From Candidatus Berkelbacteria bacterium (GTDB lineage Bacteria; Patescibacteriota; UBA1384; 2-12-FULL-50-11), in assembly GCA_030650195.1 (NCBI GenBank), contig JAUSEP010000063.1, positions 1 to 34,265 of the forward strand: a stretch of 34,265 nucleotides of DNA, written 5' to 3'. Both the position numbers and the translations under genes were made by a program. Below the pieces are notes generated by a model, which ran no database searches, was not told where the DNA came from, and saw nothing but the letters and a program-made list of their open reading frames with translations. Positions 18,943 through 25,457 of the stretch are shown here, piece by piece; the first letter of the stretch is position 1; each line of letters opens with the position of its first letter.

Positions 18943-19044
18943 GTGCGCCTGCGACGGCGACACCAGACTGATCCGATGACCAATCTTCTACAACATGGTA
19001 GTATTACTCCCGTCATATGGCAAGCCCTATATCAGACAAAGTAA
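18943..19044 (+). CDS. Possible leader peptide overlapping the uvrC start, 33 residues
   Basis: GTG 18943 preceded by AGGAG at 5 bases; encodes MRLRRRHQTDPMTNLLQHGS plus 13 residues and stops at 19042-19044, 28 bases inside uvrC in another frame. Very basic N-terminus. Ribosomes finishing here could re-initiate at uvrC, which lacks its own Shine-Dalgarno. Alternatively it is chance. Confidence 0.35.
   Translation: MRLRRRHQTDPMTNLLQHGSITPVIWQALYQTK
18996..19004 (+). promoter_or_regulatory. uvrC-proximal extended -10
   Basis: TGG followed by TAGTAT, ending 12 bases before the uvrC ATG. It would give a leader of only about 6 bases. Confidence 0.4.
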
Positions 19045-20654
19045 AAATCCTCCCCAATAAACCTGGGGTATATTTATTCAAAGACGAGCTCGATAACGTG
19101 CTCTATGTTGGTAAAGCAAAAAATTTAAAGAGTAGGGTAGGTAGCTACTTCACAAGTGATCACTTAGATAGGCCCTGGATTGCCGTAATGATTAAATTAA
19201 TTAAAGATACCGAAACTATTGTCGTTAATAACGAGTTAGAGGCCTTAATCCTAGAAGCGACCTTAATTACCCAACATCAACCAAAATTTAATCTTAAACT
19301 AACCGATGATAAGTCTTATCCTTTTATAAAGCTTACGGTTAACGAGCCCTTTCCTCGCTTCCAGGTCGTTCGGAAGCGACTTAAGGATGGATCAAGATAC
19401 TTTGGACCCTTCTTATCTGCTTGGTCAGCTCGTCTAACATGCGAATTCTTGCGACGTATTTACGGGGTTCATATTAGCAACAAGCAACTCGCTATCGGAC
19501 ACGATCATCCTTGCCTAAACTGTCAACTCGAAGGGAATAAGTGTCCTTTAGCTAACCAGATTTCAAAAGAAATATATGACTCTCAAGTAGAAAAGGCTAT
19601 TAGTTTTCTTCAAGGCAAGAGAATGTCTTTGACTAAAGATATTGAAAGTAGAATGTCCGAAGCTTCAGAGAACCAAAACTTTGAGTTAGCTACTAAGCTA
19701 CGTGATCAGCTACATGCAGTTCTCCATACGACAACCAATCAAGACGTTGTTGGCTCAACTAATGAAGACTTTGATGTGGTAAGTGCCACCAAGGCTAACT
19801 CAAGAGCTGTCGTCACCCTGATGTCGGTACGTTCAGGAACGTTAAACGGACAGAAACAGTTCACTTTCTTCGTTACAGCCAATCAAAGTACTAGCGAGAT
19901 AATTAGGCAATTTATTTTAAATTTTTACCGGAGTTTCCAAGCCATTCCTTCGCTAGTAGTATTATCTGAAAAAATCGACGACCAGAAGTTAATTGAATCT
20001 TGGCTTTGTAATACTTTTGGACATAAAATCGAACTACGAGTTTCCAAAAGAGGAGAAAAAATAGACTTTGTCGCATTAGCAACGAAAAATGCCCAATCTA
20101 AACTTGAAAGTATTTTAGTTAATGACGGTACTGATTTTACCTCTTTAATCGCCCTTAAAGAGCTTCTAAACTTACCTGAACTACCGTTACGGATAGAAGC
20201 CGTAGATATATCAAACCTTGGTGCTAGCGAACCAGTAGGCGCAACGGTCTGTTTTATTAATGGTCAACCAGATAAAAACGAATATCGCAGATATAAGATA
20301 AATTCCGTTAAAGGACAGAATGATTTTGCCATGATTGGTGAGGTAACGGCTCGACGTTTCGCAGATACCTCTCGTCCACTACCCGACTTGTTTATCGTAG
20401 ACGGAGGACCAGAACAATTAAACTTCGCTTTAGTCGGATTAGAAAGAGCTGGACACAAACCTAAAACTATCATTTCTCTTGCTAAGAAGCCTGATCGGGT
20501 ATTTCTGCCCCATAAAAAGAAACCTGTACCCGGCACCAGGGGACATAAAGGCCTTCTGCTACTTGCTCGAATTCGTGATGAGGTACATCGTTTTGGAATT
20601 ACTTTCCAACGTTCTCGTCAAAGAAAAAAGAGCCTTAAAACCCTTGACGACTAA
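19017..20654 (+). CDS. uvrC: Excinuclease ABC subunit C, lacking the C-terminal HhH domain
   Basis: Dual-incision nuclease of nucleotide-excision repair. 545 residues against about 600 for most UvrC. Domains in order: GIY-YIG nuclease (PGVYLFKDE at 16-24, LYVGKAKNLKSRVGSYF at 29-45), a Cys-containing segment with CLNCQLEGNKC, the UVR motif (ESRMSEASENQNFELATKLR, UvrB contact), and the RNase-H-like endonuclease with IEAVDISNLGASEPVGA, LPDLFIVDGGPEQLNFAL and RIRDEVHRFGITF. The protein stops at KKSLKTLDD, exactly where the tandem helix-hairpin-helix (usually LDxIPGIG) should begin. No HhH-like coding follows downstream. No Shine-Dalgarno precedes the ATG. Confidence 0.96.
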   Translation: MASPISDKVKILPNKPGVYLFKDELDNVLYVGKAKNLKSRVGSYFTSDHLDRPWIAVMIKLIKDTETIVVNNELEALILEATLITQHQPKFNLKLTDDKSYPFIKLTVNEPFPRFQVVRKRLKDGSRYFGPFLSAWSARLTCEFLRRIYGVHISNKQLAIGHDHPCLNCQLEGNKCPLANQISKEIYDSQVEKAISFLQGKRMSLTKDIESRMSEASENQNFELATKLRDQLHAVLHTTTNQDVVGSTNEDFDVVSATKANSRAVVTLMSVRSGTLNGQKQFTFFVTANQSTSEIIRQFILNFYRSFQAIPSLVVLSEKIDDQKLIESWLCNTFGHKIELRVSKRGEKIDFVALATKNAQSKLESILVNDGTDFTSLIALKELLNLPELPLRIEAVDISNLGASEPVGATVCFINGQPDKNEYRRYKINSVKGQNDFAMIGEVTARRFADTSRPLPDLFIVDGGPEQLNFALVGLERAGHKPKTIISLAKKPDRVFLPHKKKPVPGTRGHKGLLLLARIRDEVHRFGITFQRSRQRKKSLKTLDD

Positions 20655-20679
20655 TCAATAAAGTAGTAGTATCGCCAAG

Positions 20680-20870
20680 TTCGACCAAAGATTTATCCTG
20701 CACCTCGAGCCGAAGGGCGAGTGAAGCGCTTGCTCAATTAGGAGCTGAAATGGTCGAAAAGCGCGACCGGTATGAGGAGCCCTGCGGGGATTCAAAACCG
20801 GGCGGATCCATTAGGAAACGCGAACCTCATCCAAGCCCCTCCCTACATTTTTTCTTTCAGGGAGGGGTTT
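20680..20870 (+). ncRNA. Candidate structured RNA (or short SD-led ORF)
   Basis: The non-coding stretch after uvrC has nested complementary segments: TTCGACC (20680-20686) with GGTCGAA (20752-20758), GGTCG with CGACC just after it, GCGAG with CTTGC, and ATGAGG with CCTCAT enclosing GGAT/ATCC. A strong hairpin closes the 3' end. I cannot match it to tmRNA, RNase P RNA, SRP RNA or 6S RNA. The alternative is a 60-codon ORF from ATG 20750 with AGGAG 5 bases upstream, but it would read through the terminal hairpin to 20932. Confidence 0.35.
20836..20870. terminator. Strong hairpin between the uvrC tail region and the DUF3096-like gene
   Basis: Perfect 9-bp stem CCCCTCCCT/AGGGAGGGG with a 14-base loop; on the plus strand TTTCTGC follows. 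It may serve both strands, since the DUF3096-like gene ends 12 bases away on the minus strand. Confidence 0.6.
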
Positions 20871-20881
20871 CTGCTATACCC

Positions 20882-21037
20882 TTAACGAAGTCTGGTAAAT
20901 CTATTACCAAAAGCCAGGATGTTGATTCCTAGTATTACAAAGAAAATTCCAATTAGGATACCAACAAGTTGGGGGAATATCATAACCAAAATACCAAAGG
21001 CAATTGCTAATGCGCCTGTAATTTGTAGTGGATTCAT
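20882..21037 (-). CDS. DUF3096-like small membrane protein, 51 residues
   Basis: ATG 21037 to TAA 20882. The protein MNPLQITGALAIAFGILVMI continues with FPQLVGILIGIFFVILGINI and a short basic tail ending RFTRLR. Two hydrophobic hairpin-forming helices separated by FPQL match the layout of the tiny DUF3096 family as I remember it. No Shine-Dalgarno; a TACGAT hexamer ends 6 bases before the ATG, so the mRNA is predicted leaderless. Function of the family is unknown. Confidence 0.7.
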   Translation of the reverse strand: MNPLQITGALAIAFGILVMIFPQLVGILIGIFFVILGINILAFGNRFTRLR

Positions 21038-21043
21038 TGGATT

Positions 21044-21049
21044 ATCGTA
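21044..21049 (-). promoter_or_regulatory. -10 of the DUF3096-like gene, predicted leaderless
   Basis: TACGAT, 6 bases before the ATG; the -35 (TGGATT at 17 bases) is poor. Confidence 0.35.
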
Positions 21050-21110
21050 CAGCCATCGTAATGAAAAATCCAGCGAAAACCATTGACGTTTTGAGGAGAT
21101 AGTGGCACCC

Positions 21111-21135
21111 GACCCCCACCAACACGGTGGGGGTC
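21111..21135. repeat. Perfect 10-bp hairpin without a T-run
   Basis: GACCCCCACC/GGTGGGGGTC with loop AACAC, in the 158-base gap before the SRPBCC gene. Probably a transcription stop or RNA-end structure isolating the SRPBCC promoter. Nothing else is evident in this gap. Confidence 0.6.
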
Positions 21136-21151
21136 GTCTCGTATACCAGGG

Positions 21152-21181
21152 TTGACAACTTGGCCTCCAAGACTTTTTTAT
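21152..21181 (+). promoter_or_regulatory. Promoter for the SRPBCC gene
   Basis: Perfect TTGACA (21152-21157), 18 bases, TTTTAT (21176-21181). It predicts a leader of about 8 bases, again nearly leaderless. Confidence 0.5.
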
Positions 21182-21195
21182 GACAAAATACCTTT

Positions 21196-21582
21196 ATGTC
21201 GCAAATCAACAAGACGTATATTATCAACGCCCCAATTGAAAAAGTTTGGCAAGCTTTAGTAGATCCAAAGGTGATTAGCGCATGGAGTGATGCTCCAGCC
21301 AAGATGAGTGAAGTCGTTGGTTTTGAATTTGAACTTTGGGACGGAGATATCACAGGCTCTAATTTAGAGGTAGACCGACCAAACAGATTAGTCCAAGAGT
21401 GGGGCTACGGAGACTGGCCCAAACCCTCACAAGTAACTTTCGAACTTTCAACAATCGACGACCATACCGAAGTCAAACTAACTCAAACAGGACATCCTGA
21501 AAAAGAAGAAAAGGACCTAAAAGAAGGTTGGGATATTTATTATCTCGGAGAAATTAAAAAATACTTAGAAGGAGGTAACTAA
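21196..21582 (+). CDS. SRPBCC (START/AHSA1-like) domain protein, 128 residues
   Basis: Single-domain hydrophobic-ligand-binding fold. It opens with the typical YIINAPIEKVWQALVDPKVI, continues with WSDAPAKM, GFEFELWDGDITG and RLVQEWGYGDWPKPS, then the beta-strand run VTFELSTIDDHTEVKLTQTG, and ends in the long C-terminal helix (DIYYLGEIKKYLEGGN). This is the order seen in AHSA1-type proteins. Ligand and role are unknown. The ATG lacks a Shine-Dalgarno and follows a promoter closely. The gene encoding a DUF1761 membrane protein starts 4 bases after its stop, so the pair forms an operon. Confidence 0.88.
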   Translation: MSQINKTYIINAPIEKVWQALVDPKVISAWSDAPAKMSEVVGFEFELWDGDITGSNLEVDRPNRLVQEWGYGDWPKPSQVTFELSTIDDHTEVKLTQTGHPEKEEKDLKEGWDIYYLGEIKKYLEGGN

Positions 21583-21586
21583 TTTT

Positions 21587-21997
21587 ATGATTACAGCAGA
21601 AATAAACTATTGGGTAGTACTAGTATCTGCAGTTGCTGGTTTTGCAATTGGTAGTGTTTGGTATATGCCCCGGGTGTTTGGTGCTTCTTGGATGGCGATG
21701 GTTGGGAAAACCGAAACTGATGTTAAGACCGGTTTCAACACTAAGATGTTTGGTAAAACTTTCCTTGCTACGCTTGTAATGGTGTATGTCTTAGCTCACT
21801 TCGTAGATTATATTGGGGCAACTACTATAGGAGAGGGCGTAACTACCGGTATCTGGGTCTGGCTCGGCTTTGTAGCCACAACAATGTTCATTAACGCCCT
21901 CTACGAAAACAAACCTCTTAAACTCTGGGCAATCAACGCTGGCTACCAACTAGTAGTACTAGTAGTAGCAGGAGCGATCCTAGCCGCTTGGGCGTAG
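21587..21997 (+). CDS. DUF1761-like membrane protein, 136 residues
   Basis: Integral membrane protein with four hydrophobic helices (about 8-25, 57-76, 86-105 and 113-135). The N-terminal half has the family-typical GFAIGSVWYMPRVFGASWMA followed by a short polar loop (KTETDVKTGFNTKMFGK). The ATG has GGAGGT about 10 bases upstream, within the last codons of the SRPBCC gene. Its TAG stop at 21995-21997 is immediately followed by the convergent nfo stop with no gap, and no terminator is visible. In other bacteria SRPBCC and DUF1761 genes are often neighbours as I recall; no function is established. Confidence 0.85.
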   Translation: MITAEINYWVVLVSAVAGFAIGSVWYMPRVFGASWMAMVGKTETDVKTGFNTKMFGKTFLATLVMVYVLAHFVDYIGATTIGEGVTTGIWVWLGFVATTMFINALYENKPLKLWAINAGYQLVVLVVAGAILAAWA

Positions 21998-22831
21998 CTA
22001 ACTCTTCCTTAGTTTCCTAAGAATTTCTACGTTTTTCTGGTCAGGTCCTTTGTCTTCAAATCCTGGAACTTCCAGATAGCTAGAAAGTCTAGTCCAGCGA
22101 GGATCGTTAAGTATGAAACCGAAAGGTTCTGCCCCTAGATATCCTTCGCCAATGTTTTCGTGTCTATCTCGCTTAGCACCTAGATCAAATTTCGAATCAT
22201 TAAAGTGCCAACAAAAAACTTTATCTAAACCGATAAGACTCTCCACTTTTTCGACGTATTCTTCGTATCCTTCCTTACTTCTAATGTCGTAACCTGCCGC
22301 AAAAGCGTGACAAGTATCTAAGCAGACCCCCACTCTAGATTTATCAGACGAGGCGTTCACAAGCCAGGCTAAATCCTCGAGTTTTCCTCCAATCGTTGAC
22401 CCAGCTGAATTCTCATAAATCAGCATTGTTTCTGATGGGGTCTCAGCTAGAACCTCACTAATAACTTCCTTAACTTGGTTCTGATTTCCAAACTCCCCGT
22501 TAGTGTATGATCCAGGGTGGAATATGGTTCCGACAATTCCAACTTTCGAAGCCAAACGCAACGTTTCAACTAAGGCTGTTTTAGTTTTAATTACATTTGC
22601 TTCATCGCTCCCTGCTAAATTGGTTAAGTAGATGCCGTGAAATATAACCTGTTTGAAGTGTTTAGGCCACTCTTCTTTAAACCAGATGCATTGTTTGTCA
22701 TCCCAACCACGGATCTTCCACTGCAAGGGAGCAGAGGGAAAAATTTGCAAAGCTTCGGCGCCTATATCCTTGCCACCCTCAATCGCTGTTTTGAGACCGC
22801 CAGCGGTCGAAACATGAGCCCCTATATACAT
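21998..22831 (-). CDS. nfo: Endonuclease IV (AP endonuclease)
   Basis: Zinc-dependent apurinic/apyrimidinic endonuclease of base-excision repair. 277 residues, normal length. The TIM-barrel metal ligands appear in order: GAHVSTAGG at 4-12, FHGIYLTNLAG near 64, FHPGSY near 104, IYENSAGS, CLDTCHAFAAGYD, CWHFNDSK and DRHENIGEGYLG. All are intact. The ATG has no Shine-Dalgarno; TAAATT (22843-22838) ends 6 bases upstream, the same arrangement as for the 368-residue gene, but without a recognisable -35. The start is divergent from the 165-residue gene, and the two promoters overlap. Confidence 0.96.
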   Translation of the reverse strand: MYIGAHVSTAGGLKTAIEGGKDIGAEALQIFPSAPLQWKIRGWDDKQCIWFKEEWPKHFKQVIFHGIYLTNLAGSDEANVIKTKTALVETLRLASKVGIVGTIFHPGSYTNGEFGNQNQVKEVISEVLAETPSETMLIYENSAGSTIGGKLEDLAWLVNASSDKSRVGVCLDTCHAFAAGYDIRSKEGYEEYVEKVESLIGLDKVFCWHFNDSKFDLGAKRDRHENIGEGYLGAEPFGFILNDPRWTRLSSYLEVPGFEDKGPDQKNVEILRKLRKS

Positions 22832-22832
22832 G

Positions 22833-22861
22833 TGGACAATTTAACTGATTTTTCATACAAT
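22833..22861 (+). promoter_or_regulatory. Promoter for the 165-residue gene
   Basis: TGGACA (22833-22838), 17 bases, TACAAT (22856-22861). It overlaps the presumed nfo -10 on the other strand, so the two may compete for polymerase. Confidence 0.65.
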
Positions 22862-22888
22862 TGCACCTGCGCTCACAAGGAGGCGACA

Positions 22889-23386
22889 ATGTACCTTTTC
22901 ATAGACTCATACAGAGATCCAAGAATGGCTCGTCGTCTCGCAGAGACGATTAAACTCTCATCGGTCAATCCTGACAAAGTCCAGATCCTGACTCCAGAGT
23001 CACACATGCTCGCACAGGAAACTCTCAGGTTCCGCACCAAATCCGGGGCAACACCGCCGTACCGATTCTATCTGACTTTAGCAACGTATTTGTTGCTTGT
23101 TACACGGGCGACAAACGACTGGGCCCATGAAAGACGTCGTAGTCTGATAGTTGGCGGAAGAGCGTCATTGATGGCAATCTGGGAAGAAATCCCCGATGAG
23201 TTCATACACAGCTCCTTCGATGATGCCGTGGTTGGGGTCATGGGCAATGTTAGAAATATCGTTGTCTACGATCCGGAATTTTGCGAAGAGATCGCCGCTG
23301 GGCACCGCGACGACATCATTGCACAATTTCACCAAGATCAGTTTGAAACCATAACCGGCGAGAGCTTATGGCCGAACCCAGTTTAG
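22889..23386 (+). CDS. Orphan protein, 165 residues
   Basis: Starts at ATG 22889, 5 bases after AAGGAGG; the frame is open further upstream but that part is the antisense of nfo. The protein begins MYLFIDSYRDPRMARRLAET and has RAPID-like alternation of helices: PPYRFYLTLATYLLLVTRAT, SLIVGGRASLMAIWEEIPDE, then VVGVMGNVRNIVVYDPEF. The conserved-looking D/R/H content (AHERRR, HRDD) suggests an enzyme or nucleotide-handling fold, but I recognise no family. It has its own promoter and a perfect hairpin that begins at its stop codon, so it is a single-gene unit. Confidence 0.75.
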   Translation: MYLFIDSYRDPRMARRLAETIKLSSVNPDKVQILTPESHMLAQETLRFRTKSGATPPYRFYLTLATYLLLVTRATNDWAHERRRSLIVGGRASLMAIWEEIPDEFIHSSFDDAVVGVMGNVRNIVVYDPEFCEEIAAGHRDDIIAQFHQDQFETITGESLWPNPV

Positions 23387-23407
23387 TGCCGCCCTTGCGG
23401 GCGGCAC
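23386..23407. terminator. Convergent hairpin between the 165-residue gene and sod
   Basis: Perfect 9-bp GC-rich stem GTGCCGCCC/GGGCGGCAC with a 4-base loop, beginning at the last base of the stop codon. No T-run, but very stable. Confidence 0.7.
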
Positions 23408-23418
23408 TTACCTTAATC

Positions 23419-24000
23419 TTAAAGAATATCACTGAAGTGTTTTTCAATTACCGACCAGTCAAGATTTTCGAAGAATTTATCTATGTATTCCGCCCTCTTA
23501 GTTGCAAAATCTAAGTAATAAGCATGCTCGTAGACGTCAAGCGCTACCAAAGGGGAGCAGTCCCAGACCAGAAAGGTATTTTGAGCATCCCCGATGAGGT
23601 TGAAAAGTTTCTCCATTTTCCAGTCCCAAGCTAACCAGGCCCAACCGCGAGCAGCCATACCTGTTGCTTTCAGATCTTTCTGCCAACTCTCAAGCGAACC
23701 AAAATCTTTTTTTATTTGTTCTAACAACTTACCCGAAGGCTGACCACCCTTTCCGCCAAGGTGTCCGAAGTAAATCTCGTGATTCTTAACTCCCCCCAAT
23801 GCAAAGGTGAGGTCAACCTTAAGCGACCGGATATCGCTAAAAGTTTGATTGGCAGACTCTAGATCAACTGACCTTAGCTTCTCAGTAATCTCATTATATT
23901 TTTTAACGTAACCTTCGTAGAGCTTGTAGTGCTCCGTCATGGTTTTTTCGCTAATACCATTCAATACCCTGATACTTTCAAACTTTTTTGCTTCGTACAT
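23419..24000 (-). CDS. Fe/Mn-family superoxide dismutase
   Basis: Converts superoxide to oxygen and hydrogen peroxide. 193 residues, normal. The metal ligands are visible: His in MTEHYKLYEGYV (near 24), His in VKNHEIYFGHLGG (near 73), Asp in LVWDCSPLVALDVYEHAYYL (near 147) and His in the same motif (near 158). WAWLAWDW is the usual aromatic core. The N-terminus is a little divergent (MYEAKKFESIRVLNGISEKT). Metal preference cannot be read safely. The ATG has GGAGGTAA directly upstream, unlike the leaderless housekeeping genes nearby. It suggests at least occasional oxygen exposure. Confidence 0.95.
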   Translation of the reverse strand: MYEAKKFESIRVLNGISEKTMTEHYKLYEGYVKKYNEITEKLRSVDLESANQTFSDIRSLKVDLTFALGGVKNHEIYFGHLGGKGGQPSGKLLEQIKKDFGSLESWQKDLKATGMAARGWAWLAWDWKMEKLFNLIGDAQNTFLVWDCSPLVALDVYEHAYYLDFATKRAEYIDKFFENLDWSVIEKHFSDIL

Positions 24001-24015
24001 TTACCTCCATTTGTG

Positions 24016-24044
24016 TTGACTTTTACTTAGTATTAAGCTAGAAT
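24016..24044 (+). promoter_or_regulatory. Promoter for the 56-residue Cys-rich ORF
   Basis: TTGACT (24016-24021), 17 bases, TAGAAT (24039-24044) on the plus strand. It interleaves with the sod promoter on the other strand. Confidence 0.65.
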
Positions 24045-24058
24045 CATCGTTAACGCAA
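24030..24058 (-). promoter_or_regulatory. sod promoter
   Basis: TTGCGT (24058-24053), 17 bases, TAATAC (24035-24030). The leader is about 22 bases with GGAGGTAA. It overlaps the opposite promoter, so transcription of the two should be mutually exclusive. Confidence 0.6.
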
Positions 24059-24104
24059 CCTTACAGTTGCAAGCCACGCTCATTACAGGGCAAGGAGAAA
24101 TCGA

Positions 24105-24275
24105 ATGCCTGGAACTATGCGACAATGCTACGCCTGCAGTGAACTGGGAAACTGTCCTGGTTGCGGATTAATGTCGGATGAACCGGAACCTATGCCTGGC
24201 TTCCTACCTGTGGTTAGGCTCAACTCTAAATTGCTTTTGCTACAACGGCAATTTTTTTTATTTCTGTGTCTGTAG
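24105..24275 (+). CDS. Small Cys-rich protein, 56 residues, possible zinc knuckle
   Basis: ATG 24105 with AAGGAG 7 bases upstream and a consensus-like promoter. The N-terminus is MPGTMRQCYACSELGNCPGC, with Cys pairs at 8/11 and 17/20, a spacing (CxxC-x5-CxxC) suited to one zinc ion. The middle is acidic and Pro/Met-rich. The last 16 residues are encoded opposite the 3' end of the cysteine desulfurase gene, a 50-base convergent overlap, and look like antisense by-product (LLLLQRQFFLFLCL). No terminator is visible. Function unknown; a small metal-binding or redox-linked peptide is possible because it shares a control region with sod. Confidence 0.5.
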   Translation: MPGTMRQCYACSELGNCPGCGLMSDEPEPMPGFLPVVRLNSKLLLLQRQFFLFLCL

Positions 24276-25347
24276 TCTGTCGCCCTAAACTTATCCTAAC
24301 TGTCTTATGAATTTGTTCACTGGTGAGGCCAATTGATCGTAGGACATAAGACTCCACTATAGTTTTAGCGCTACAAGCCGACCCAGATGAGACGGCAATC
24401 CCATGAGTATCAAAGGCTTCAACAAGATTTGTCGCTTTCGAGTTATTCAACATGACAGATAGGTGGTTGGGTAAACGAATAGTATCTACGCAATTAACCT
24501 GGACTCCGGGAAGCTTAACTAATTCCTTCTCAAGATTATCTCGAAGAGCACTAATCCTTTTACTGTCTTTGGTCTGTTGTTCAGTAGCAATCTTACAAGA
24601 TTTCGCCAAACCAACAATTCCTGGTACATTTTCCGTACCACTTCGAAGAGACTTTTGTTGGCTACCCCCATAAAAAATTGGAAAGATGCTTATGCCCTCT
24701 CTGACATAGAGAACAGCAATTCCTTTCGGTCCGTACATTTTTGAACCGTTAATTGTTAGTAGATCTACCCCAAGTGTCTTGACGTTGAGATCTAGATAGG
24801 CGGCTGCTTGACAAGCATCGGTGTGGAAGAGGGCACCTTTTTTATTAGATATCCTGGCAAGTTTAGCGATGTCCTGTACAACGCCGATCTCTGAATTTGC
24901 TAAATGGATAGTCACTAGAACAGTTTCTTTTTTAATTGCGTTTTCGAGTAACTTGGCGTCAATTAAACCATCACTTTTCACGGGTAGGTAAGTTACTTCC
25001 CATCCATCTTTTTCTAAGGCACGACAAGCATTGAGGATACTTGGGTGTTCAATAACACTAGTAACAATGTGTCGGCCACGATCTTTATTAGCTTTTGCTA
25101 CCCCGAGGATGGCTAAATTGTTGCTTTCTGTTCCACAGCTTGTATAAACTATCTCTCCCTCTTTTGTGTTGAGGAATTTCGCTATAGTCTTCGTTGCGTT
25201 ATTCACGGCGTCACTTGTAACACGCCCAAAAGAATGGATACTCGAGGGATTGCCAAAAAAATCCGTTTGGTACGGTTTCATCGCCTCTATAACACGAGGG
25301 TCTACTGGTGTAGCGGCGGCGTAGTCTGCATAAACGTAGTTACTCAT
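24226..25347 (-). CDS. Cysteine desulfurase (NifS/IscS type)
   Basis: PLP enzyme that takes sulfur from cysteine for Fe-S clusters or tRNA thiolation. 373 residues from ATG 25347. Visible: cofactor loop SCGTESNN (70-77), His101, HTDACQA (175-181), the PLP lysine Lys203 in NGSKMYGPKGI, and the catalytic Cys325 in SSGSACSAKT. The residue before Lys203 is Ser instead of the usual His. A TTG two codons upstream is in frame but would lie inside the promoter-start region. TAAAAT ends 7 bases before the ATG with no Shine-Dalgarno, so a leaderless mRNA is predicted. No IscU-like scaffold gene is next to it. Confidence 0.95.
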   Translation of the reverse strand: MSNYVYADYAAATPVDPRVIEAMKPYQTDFFGNPSSIHSFGRVTSDAVNNATKTIAKFLNTKEGEIVYTSCGTESNNLAILGVAKANKDRGRHIVTSVIEHPSILNACRALEKDGWEVTYLPVKSDGLIDAKLLENAIKKETVLVTIHLANSEIGVVQDIAKLARISNKKGALFHTDACQAAAYLDLNVKTLGVDLLTINGSKMYGPKGIAVLYVREGISIFPIFYGGSQQKSLRSGTENVPGIVGLAKSCKIATEQQTKDSKRISALRDNLEKELVKLPGVQVNCVDTIRLPNHLSVMLNNSKATNLVEAFDTHGIAVSSGSACSAKTIVESYVLRSIGLTSEQIHKTVRISLGRQTTDTEIKKIAVVAKAI

Positions 25348-25354
25348 GGCCAAT

Positions 25355-25383
25355 ATTTTACCAGACTTTCTCTACGTAGTTAA
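25355..25383 (-). promoter_or_regulatory. Cysteine desulfurase promoter, predicted leaderless
   Basis: TTAACT (25383-25378), 17 bases including TGG at its end, TAAAAT (25360-25355), 7 bases to the ATG. GTCTGGTAAAAT resembles GTCTGGTACAAT at uvrA. Confidence 0.65.
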
Positions 25384-25389
25384 CACTGC

Positions 25390-25417
25390 TTGCGCTAAAC
25401 ACAAAGTCCGCTACGAT
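25390..25417 (+). promoter_or_regulatory. Promoter for the phosphoribosyltransferase-like gene
   Basis: TTGCGC (25390-25395), 16 bases, TACGAT (25412-25417). The leader is about 34 bases with AAGGAAGG. Confidence 0.5.
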
Positions 25418-25457
25418 GAGCGCAGATCTCGTAACTTAGTACATACAAGGAAGGACA

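Noticed and set aside
20750-20932. 60-codon ORF as a firm gene
   Set aside because: It has a fair Shine-Dalgarno, but it crosses a 9-bp hairpin and ends opposite the DUF3096-like gene; kept only as an alternative to the structured RNA.
21102-21155. Micro-ORF from GTG 21102 after GAGGAG
   Set aside because: Spacing of 3 bases is too short and the coding is made mostly by the GC hairpin.
21042-21353. Minus-strand open frame of 103 codons opposite the SRPBCC start
   Set aside because: No ribosome-binding site, overlaps a hairpin and a real promoter, and is opposite a recognised domain.
22637-22888. N-terminal extension of the 165-residue protein
   Set aside because: It is antisense to nfo and lies upstream of the promoter; a strong Shine-Dalgarno sets the start at 22889.
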